Below are positions 41,348 through 47,126 of a DNA stretch of 47,126 nt, piece after piece. Under the pieces are notes generated by a model. That model was not told the origin of the DNA. It saw only the letters and a list, made by a program, of their open reading frames with translations, and did not search any database. The stretch comes from Phycisphaerales bacterium. Lineage in GTDB: Bacteria > Planctomycetota > Phycisphaerae > Tepidisphaerales > Tepidisphaeraceae. The stretch lies in assembly GCA_025361735.1 (NCBI GenBank), contig JANYKD010000089.1, positions 1-47,126 of the forward strand, written 5' to 3'. The number at the start of each line of letters is the position of its first letter. Positions within the stretch are counted from its first letter, which is position 1. Both the position numbers and the translations under genes were made by a program.

Positions 41348-43888
41348 TCAAAATCCCAAATCCTCGCCTTCATGCACGACCACCCCGATCTGCTCCAAAC
41401 TGCCGTGCCGGCCGTTGTACCAGAGCAGCCATTGCTTGCCATCGAAGATGGCATACGGCTTGTAACAGGCATCGTGATCCCACTTATCCATTCCAGGACG
41501 GATAATCGGGTTGGCGGGATGGCGCTGCCAGCCGCTAATCCCATCTCGAGATCGCGCGATCCCGATCTGGGCATGGGGTTCATCGCGGAAGCCGATATAG
41601 AACATGATGTACCAGTCGCCTCGCTTCTCAACCTGGCAGGCCGTCACCTTGTGTTTCTCCCAGTCGAGCTTCACATCGGGGGCGAAGATGGGGTTGCTCT
41701 CATGCTTCGTCCACGCCAACCCGTCGGGACTGGTGGCGTAGCCGATGGCGTTGGGCTCGTTCTGCTCGCCGCCGGAATACCACATGCGGAAGAGTTTTGC
41801 GCCCTCATCCCAGATCACATGCGGGCACATGACCGCGACCTTCTCCCACGGTTTCTCGGCCGACAATACGGGCTTGTCGGACATGCGTTTCCAGGTAATG
41901 CCATCGGGGCTGGTGGCATAACCGATGGCCGAATGTCCCTTGGCCTGGCCGGTGTACCACATGTGATAGCGATCGCCGCGCTTGAGCACGACGGGGCGGT
42001 TGATGTCGTCTTCCCAGCCGGTTTCCTTCCGAGGCGGCAGGACGATCTGCGGCGGCTCGCTCCAGGTGATGCCGTCGGCGCTGTCGACAATGGCCGCGCT
42101 CTTCTTCGGCCGCCAGGAAAGCCACATGCGATACTTGTCGCCCTCGCGCAGCACGGAGATATCGAAGCACGTTCCGTATTTGCCGCCCATGACCGGGCTC
42201 CTCTCGTGCTTCATCCAGCCGCCGGTGGTTTCGGGAGCGCGGGCGTCCCCGCCCGCATTCCTGGGAGTCGCCTCATTTGCGGCCGGAGACGGCCGCGCTC
42301 CCAGGCTGCCGGTCAGTCGCTGCAACGTATCGGCCGCCGCGATCTGCACGCCATCGGCAAATACGCGCAACCCCTTGCCCTTGCCGTAGCGCTCGCCGGT
42401 CTTGTCAAACAGGATCGTCAGCCAGCGCCCCTGATATCGCACCTGATCCAGGCAGAAGTAGTCCCACGCACCGTCGGGCACGAGCGGATTGACCTCGACC
42501 GTCTCGTCCGCCCGCGGGCGCAGGCCGATCAGGCCGTTGATGACCAGGTCGCAGTAGGTCGAGTGGTTGTAGTCCTTGCCGCGTTCCTCGCCGCCTTTGC
42601 CGGCGTCCCACGTCCCGTTCTTCCAACTCTTGAGCCGCGTGCGTGAGATCCAGTCGCCGGTCAGCGGGTTGAGATTCTCATCAATCCACGGCACGACCCG
42701 TCCATCATCCAGCTTCAGCCGGTGCGACTTGGTGTAGATCTTGAGGATATCCAAGTAGTCCTTGCGTCTGACCGCATCCTGCTGGTAGTTGTTGAGCAGA
42801 TTCGCCATGCCCGTGAGCGTGACGGCCGTGGACATCGGCCAACTCGGCCCGTTCCACTGGCACTCATGCCCCGTATACGCCAGCGCGAACTTCGCATGCC
42901 GCTGCTCCGCGGTCGTCGGGCCGAATGGCGCGTAAAACCCCTTGGGATCCATGAGTTGTTTCCACGCCACCGATTTGTCGGCATCCGGCAGGCCGAAATA
43001 CCACGGCGTCAGCCCGTGCTCCTCGCGGACATCGGCCAACTTCTTGCCGTCGCCGCGCGGCAGCACTTTGAAGAAGTGTGCCTCGGCGTCCCACAGCTTC
43101 TCCTGGGTCAGCCGCTTGATTTCGGCCGCCTTGGCGCGAAATTTCTCGGCCAGGTCCTTCTGCCCCAGCCGCTCGGCCATCTTCGCAATCGCCACGGCAT
43201 CGCCGTACATGTAGCTGTTGATCGTCGCCCGATAGCCGCTGCCGCCAATCGACACTTCCATGCCGTCGCGGTCGTCGATCTGCCAGTACAACCCGTTGGG
43301 ATCGCGATGCGTCTTCTCCCACCCCTCGTAATTCGTGATCAGATCCGGCAGCAGGTCGCGGATGAGCCGGTCGTCGCCCGTGACGAGGAACCGTGCCCAG
43401 ATCGAATCGGCCGCCCAGAAGCTGTAGCTCCGCACGGCCCCGCCCTTGCGAAACCAGAACATCGAGTAGTCATCGAGATACTTCGGATCGTTCAGCCAGC
43501 GCCCTTCGTGCAGATGATGCCCGGCCGCGCAACTGATCGTGTTGTGCTTCCCCGCCCAGCCGACGGCCGGCAGGAACTCGCTCAGCACAAACCCATCCGG
43601 CGTCTGCTTGATATGCTTGCGAAACGTCCACCAGCGGAAGTAATAGATCTCCTCGATATCTTTATCCGGGCAGTCCAGCAGCGGGATGTCGTTCTTGAGG
43701 AACTCGAGTGCGGCCGCATTGGGGATGGCCTGTGGAAACAGTTCGCGATCGTTCTTGTTGAACGTCTCGACGTATTTCTGGAGCGTCTCGGCCTTGAGCA
43801 CGAACGGTGGAGCTGTATCCGCCAGTGCGGCGTACGATGCCAGCACTACCGTCAGAGCCACCGCTATCAAACTCGCGGTCGTTTTCAT
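41348..43888 (-). CDS. Exported two-domain glycosidase-like protein
   Basis: 846 residues with signal MKTTASLIAVALTVVLASYA. Residues 30-525 form an alpha/alpha-toroid glycosidase-like domain of the MGH1/GH63-like type (YYFRWWTFRKHI, RSYSFWAADSIWARFLV, QWNGPSWPMSTAVTLTGM, HSTYCDLVINGLIGLRP). Residues 555-846 form a five-bladed propeller of the GH43/GH32-like type (VLREGDKYRMWLSW, YHMWYTGQAKG, IGYATSPDGITWKR, GYATSPDGLAWTKHESNPIF). The linker at about 529-552 is encoded by palindrome 42233-42302. Specificity is not readable. It begins an operon with GH127. Confidence 0.85.
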   Translation of the reverse strand: MKTTASLIAVALTVVLASYAALADTAPPFVLKAETLQKYVETFNKNDRELFPQAIPNAAALEFLKNDIPLLDCPDKDIEEIYYFRWWTFRKHIKQTPDGFVLSEFLPAVGWAGKHNTISCAAGHHLHEGRWLNDPKYLDDYSMFWFRKGGAVRSYSFWAADSIWARFLVTGDDRLIRDLLPDLITNYEGWEKTHRDPNGLYWQIDDRDGMEVSIGGSGYRATINSYMYGDAVAIAKMAERLGQKDLAEKFRAKAAEIKRLTQEKLWDAEAHFFKVLPRGDGKKLADVREEHGLTPWYFGLPDADKSVAWKQLMDPKGFYAPFGPTTAEQRHAKFALAYTGHECQWNGPSWPMSTAVTLTGMANLLNNYQQDAVRRKDYLDILKIYTKSHRLKLDDGRVVPWIDENLNPLTGDWISRTRLKSWKNGTWDAGKGGEERGKDYNHSTYCDLVINGLIGLRPRADETVEVNPLVPDGAWDYFCLDQVRYQGRWLTILFDKTGERYGKGKGLRVFADGVQIAAADTLQRLTGSLGARPSPAANEATPRNAGGDARAPETTGGWMKHERSPVMGGKYGTCFDISVLREGDKYRMWLSWRPKKSAAIVDSADGITWSEPPQIVLPPRKETGWEDDINRPVVLKRGDRYHMWYTGQAKGHSAIGYATSPDGITWKRMSDKPVLSAEKPWEKVAVMCPHVIWDEGAKLFRMWYSGGEQNEPNAIGYATSPDGLAWTKHESNPIFAPDVKLDWEKHKVTACQVEKRGDWYIMFYIGFRDEPHAQIGIARSRDGISGWQRHPANPIIRPGMDKWDHDACYKPYAIFDGKQWLLWYNGRHGSLEQIGVVVHEGEDLGF
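42233..42302. repeat. REP element encoding an interdomain linker
   Basis: 70 bases with perfect outer arms GGGAGCGCGG/CCGCGCTCCC and two inner hairpins (GCGGGCG-TCCC-CGCCCGC-like, and GCGGCCG-TCTC-CGGCCGC read on the minus strand). In frame in the two-domain gene. Confidence 0.9.
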
Positions 43889-44089
43889 AGTTCACCCGCA
43901 ATCAAGTACATCCATCGCGACAGGGTGTGGCAACGTCTCCGAGAGGTGCATTCGAAATGCGGTTTGACACACGCACGTATTTCAAATTACGCTGGTGAAA
44001 TGCCCGAGATATTTCATGTTGGTGGTTTCTCGTTGTGGCCGGGGCGGCGATCAATTTCGTTCACTTGGCCGGCAACAATGGCGGTCGCG

Positions 44090-45325
44090 ATGCGCATATT
44101 CATCGCGACCGTGCTGACGACGGCTCTCACGCCGCTTCCGGCACGCGCAGCCGAGCCCTTCTTCAAGTCCATCGACCTGTTCCAGGCCGGCAAGGGCGGC
44201 TACGCGCTCTACCACATACCCGGCATCGTCGTCACCGCGAAAGGAACCGTGCTCGCCTGGTGCGAGGCGCGGCAAAAAGGCGGCGACTGGGACCAGATCG
44301 AGATCCTTCTCCGCCGCTCAACCGACGACGGCAGGACCTGGAGCGATGCGAGTAAATTCCCCGAAGTGCCGGGACCGAAGCCGAAGAACCCGTTCGCCCT
44401 CCGCGTCAAAGGCGTGAAGGAGACGGATGTCACCTACAACAATCCCGTGCTGATCGCCGACCGCGATGGCACGGTGCATGGGATCTTCTGCCTCGAATAC
44501 ATGCGCAGTTTCTACATTCGCAGCAATGACGATGGCGTCACCTGGAGCACACCGGTCGAAATCACGCCGACATTCGAAATGTTTCGTCCGGCCTATGACT
44601 GGAAGGTGCTCGCAACCGGGCCGGATCACGGCATTCAGTTGAAGAATGGCCGGTTGATCGTGCCGGTCTGGCTTTCCACGGGTACCGGCGGCAACGCGCA
44701 CCGGCCATCGGTGACGGCGACGATCTACAGCGACGACCAGGGCAAAACGTGGAACGCCGGCGAGATCGCCGTGCCCAACACGCCGGAGTGGATCAACCCC
44801 AGCGAAACCGTCGCGATTGAGCTGGCCGACGGCAACGTGATGCTCAATATCCGCAGCGAATCCAAAGCGCATCGCCGGCTGACGACCATCAGCCGGGACG
44901 GAGCGACCGGCTGGAGCAAGCCCGCGTTCGACGATCCGTTGTTGGAGCCGATCTGCATGGGGAGCGTCGTCCGGCTGTCGCTGAAGCCAGCCTCGGACAA
45001 GAACCGGATTCTTTTCTCCAACCCCGACAACCTCAAGCGTGCTGATGGCAAGGAAAATCCGGGCGTCTCCCGCGATCGCCGGAACGTCTCGGTCAAATTG
45101 AGCCACGACGAAGGCAGGACGTGGACGGTCACCAAGCCGGTCGATCCAGGTTGGAGCCAATACAGTGATATCGCCGTCACCCAAAGTGGGACGATTCTCT
45201 GCTTCCACGGCCACGGTGAAAAAGCCGGTTTCGCCGGTGATCGGCTTCGCCTGGATCGCTTCAATCTCGAATGGCTGACGGATGGGAAAGATTCTCTGCC
45301 CACGCGGATGGATCGTGGCAGGTAA
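44090..45325 (+). CDS. Exported sialidase (exo-alpha-sialidase/BNR family)
   Basis: 411 residues. Signal peptide [20 protein letters not shown]. The sialidase six-bladed propeller is shown by [21 protein letters not shown] near the start and Asp-box repeats ([34 protein letters not shown]). It releases terminal sialic acids or related sugars. ATG 44078 is also possible (12 bases upstream). The long open frame before it is antisense to the glycosidase gene. It diverges from that gene and the two may share a regulatory region at 43889-44089, where TTGACA (43964-43969) is present but no strong -10 box. Confidence 0.9.
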   Translation: MRIFIATVLTTALTPLPARAAEPFFKSIDLFQAGKGGYALYHIPGIVVTAKGTVLAWCEARQKGGDWDQIEILLRRSTDDGRTWSDASKFPEVPGPKPKNPFALRVKGVKETDVTYNNPVLIADRDGTVHGIFCLEYMRSFYIRSNDDGVTWSTPVEITPTFEMFRPAYDWKVLATGPDHGIQLKNGRLIVPVWLSTGTGGNAHRPSVTATIYSDDQGKTWNAGEIAVPNTPEWINPSETVAIELADGNVMLNIRSESKAHRRLTTISRDGATGWSKPAFDDPLLEPICMGSVVRLSLKPASDKNRILFSNPDNLKRADGKENPGVSRDRRNVSVKLSHDEGRTWTVTKPVDPGWSQYSDIAVTQSGTILCFHGHGEKAGFAGDRLRLDRFNLEWLTDGKDSLPTRMDRGR

Positions 45326-45330
45326 GGCGA

Positions 45331-45450
45331 ATGGAGGTCAAGACCTATGGCCTGCCGCGCGATGAGTTCATCGACAACGGCGGTTGGCCGCACCAGATCT
45401 ACGTTCGCGAATCCCGGCGGATGGTCTCCGATCTGGTCATGACTGAGCGA
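45331..45450 (+). pseudogene. Fossil of an FAD-dependent oxidoreductase
   Basis: A 40-residue fragment ([20 protein letters not shown], then [16 protein letters not shown]) that matches a conserved internal block of FAD-dependent oxidoreductases, in which [22 protein letters not shown] is typical. The rest of the gene (normally over 500 residues) is missing. The remainder of the gap to 45587 is unrecognisable. Confidence 0.7.
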
Positions 45451-45587
45451 GGCGAGCGTTGGCCTCCACGCGATGCCGCTCCGGGAAACCTCGGCAATGC
45501 CAGCCTAATATTGTGGGCTCTGGCAATCCGCCCCGGAAAAAGCGGAGCGGACGGTCGTCAGGACAACGGTTGCCACAGGTCTCGCCC

Positions 45588-46931
45588 ATGCAGAACATTA
45601 CGATATCCAATCTGCTCGCGGCCGGTGGCGTGGAGACGGAAGAACGGCTTCTCCTCGTCCTCATCCAACTGGTCGTCATCATTGTCGTCGCGCGAGTCTT
45701 CGCGGCGCTGTTCCGTAAGCTCGGCCAACCCACGGTCGTCGGAGAGATCCTGGCAGGCTTGATCCTCGGCCCCTCGGTATTGGGCAAGTTCGAGGCCGCC
45801 GAATGGCTACCGAATATTTCCGGGCACATCTTCGATCCGAGCGTTGCGCCGGTATTCACCGTCCTCAGCCAGATCGGCCTGATCCTGTTGCTGTTCCTGA
45901 TCGGACTCGAATTCGAATTCTCGCATCTCCGCTCGAGCGGACGTGCCGCCCTGGGTATCTCGATCGCCGGGGTGGCCGCTCCGTATGTCTTGGGAATTGG
46001 CGTCGGGGCTCTCGTTTATCCGCACGTCCAGGAAACGCACAACCACCTGGGCTTCCTGCTCTTCATGGGCACCGCGATGTCCATCACCGCCCTGCCCGTG
46101 CTCGGCCGCATCCTCATGGAACTGAAGATCAGCCGCACCCGGGTGGGAACCATCGCGATCACGGCGGCCGCAGTCAACGACGCCATCGGCTGGATACTCC
46201 TGGCGGGCGTCAGTGCCATGGTCCAGGCCAGGTTCCGCATTCTCCACAGCCTGGGGATGATTGCCCTGACCGCGGGTTTTGCTCTGCTCATGTTCCTGTT
46301 TGTCCGGCCGGCCATGCGCTGGTGGATCCGCCGCACGCTCCGCGATAGCCATCACACGCTCGGGCTCAACGAAATGGCCGTCGTACTGGTCGTTCTGTTC
46401 TTGTGCGCTGTGGCGACCAATCTAATCGGCATCTTCGCCATTTTCGGCGCATTCATGTTCGGCGCGATCCTCTCGGACCAGGTCGAGTTCCGCGAGGCCA
46501 TCGTCCGGTCGTTCCGGGAGTTCGTCACTGTCTTCTTCCTGCCGATCTTCTTTACCTACACCGGTCTGCGGACGGATATCGGAACGCTCCACAACCCGAC
46601 GATGTGGATCCTGGCGGGCGTCGTGCTTCTGGCCGCCATCGCCGGGAAGTTTGGCGGCTGCGCCACGGCCGCGTGGATGAGCGGCTGCTCCCGGCGTGAC
46701 TCCGTCTGCATCGGCGTCATGATGAACACCCGTGGGCTGATGGAACTGGTGGTCGTCAACATCGGCTACGAAATGAAGGTGATCCCCCAGAGCGTCTACT
46801 GCATGCTGGTGATCATGGCCGTTGTTACCACGGTTGTGACCACGCCGATCCTGCGGCTCACGACCCGCGGGACTGAGTTGGAGGAGGGCATGATGCAGTC
46901 TGGCTTCGCCCGCGTGCGACACGCGACCTGA
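45588..46931 (+). CDS. Cation:proton antiporter (CPA2, KefB/NapA type)
   Basis: 447 residues with about 12 membrane helices. Family motifs are [20 protein letters not shown] (after helix 1-2), [39 protein letters not shown] (the ND of the ion-binding site) and [20 protein letters not shown]. It exchanges Na+ or K+ for protons at the inner membrane. No NAD-binding TrkA-N domain follows. ATG 45588 ([10 protein letters not shown]) is the natural N-terminus; the frame from 45459 runs through the fossil region. Confidence 0.9.
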   Translation: MQNITISNLLAAGGVETEERLLLVLIQLVVIIVVARVFAALFRKLGQPTVVGEILAGLILGPSVLGKFEAAEWLPNISGHIFDPSVAPVFTVLSQIGLILLLFLIGLEFEFSHLRSSGRAALGISIAGVAAPYVLGIGVGALVYPHVQETHNHLGFLLFMGTAMSITALPVLGRILMELKISRTRVGTIAITAAAVNDAIGWILLAGVSAMVQARFRILHSLGMIALTAGFALLMFLFVRPAMRWWIRRTLRDSHHTLGLNEMAVVLVVLFLCAVATNLIGIFAIFGAFMFGAILSDQVEFREAIVRSFREFVTVFFLPIFFTYTGLRTDIGTLHNPTMWILAGVVLLAAIAGKFGGCATAAWMSGCSRRDSVCIGVMMNTRGLMELVVVNIGYEMKVIPQSVYCMLVIMAVVTTVVTTPILRLTTRGTELEEGMMQSGFARVRHAT

Positions 46932-46962
46932 AACCGCGATTACCACGATCAGGAACAAACTC

Positions 46963-47122
46963 TTAAACACGAAGTCACGAAGACACGAAGCGGGATCTGG
47001 TAATGGAACAGCTGTCGTTCCAAGCGTCACCAGTCTGAAAAGAAGACTCGGGCATAATGTTCATCGCAAGATCGGTCGCCTATACCATGCACCGCTTCGT
47101 GTCTTCGTGACTTCGTGTTTAA
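46963..47122. repeat. Perfect 31-base inverted repeat of the CTTCGTG family
   Basis: Arms 46963-46993 (TTAAACACGAAGTCACGAAG and on) and 47092-47122 are fully complementary, 98 bases apart. No gene lies between them. Confidence 0.9.
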
Positions 47123-47126
47123 TCTG

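Noticed and set aside
42722-44077. Upstream half of an 867-codon open frame ending in the sialidase
   Set aside because: It is antisense to the two-domain glycosidase gene. The sialidase signal peptide begins at 44078-44090.

Overview
The window is GC-rich, densely coding bacterial DNA, most likely from a planctomycete (Planctomycetota) or a close PVC relative. This is an inference from gene content: Tat-exported Gfo/Idh/MocA oxidoreductases, ThuA and NIPSNAP proteins, several exported sugar-isomerase-like TIM barrels, a GH127 enzyme, a sialidase, a dockerin plus PEP-CTERM metallophosphoesterase, and sigma-54 activators. No rRNA, tRNA, CRISPR array or phage module was seen.

Layout. 0.1-8.2 kb: an NtrC-type regulator, YebC, a CNNM/CBS (HlyC/CorC) membrane protein, a GT-C-like membrane protein with TPRs, and a secreted TPR protein. 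8.4-14.7 kb: RsfS, a small membrane protein, Uma2, a YdjM-like protein, an unknown protein, a candidate ADP-ribosyltransferase-like toxin with a small partner, TypA/BipA, and a RelE/ParE-type toxin-antitoxin pair. 15-24.4 kb: a TIM-barrel isomerase, a membrane-anchored protein, a radical SAM operon that includes a 44-residue peptide gene, a second sigma-54 activator, a HEAT-repeat protein, a DUF4143 fossil and a gamma carbonic anhydrase. 24.4-31.3 kb: metallophosphoesterase, exported TIM barrel, CbrC-like protein, RsmA, a CII-like regulator and an amidohydrolase. 31.4-38.2 kb: translationally coupled ThuA-isomerase and Gfo/Idh genes, a REP-associated tyrosine transposase (RAYT) with its palindrome, NIPSNAP, and a metallopeptidase/hydrolase fusion. 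38.5-46.9 kb: a zinc-ribbon membrane protein, a carbohydrate locus (two-domain glycosidase-like protein, GH127, sialidase), an oxidoreductase fossil and a CPA2 antiporter.

The most unusual feature is repetitive. A family of paired hairpins with variable but self-complementary stems and nearly constant loops (TCY or AGA) is scattered through the window. One copy sits directly upstream of the RAYT gene, whose HUH motif has lost its first histidine. Three copies lie inside open reading frames and are translated in frame: at the N-terminus of Gfo/Idh, at the N-terminus of GH127, and as an interdomain linker in the two-domain glycosidase-like protein. This recalls Rickettsia palindromic elements. 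A second class of short-period 'stutter' repeats forms inverted pairs, two of them just ahead of start codons.

Translation signals are mixed. Some genes have clear Shine-Dalgarno sites. At least seven others have a TANNNT box ending 6-9 nt before the start codon and no Shine-Dalgarno, which suggests leaderless mRNAs. Two genes have abnormal starts: rsfS appears to begin at ATC, and the CNNM gene has ATG followed immediately by TAA. Coordinates and alignments were read by eye; family assignments come from recognised motifs, not from database searches.
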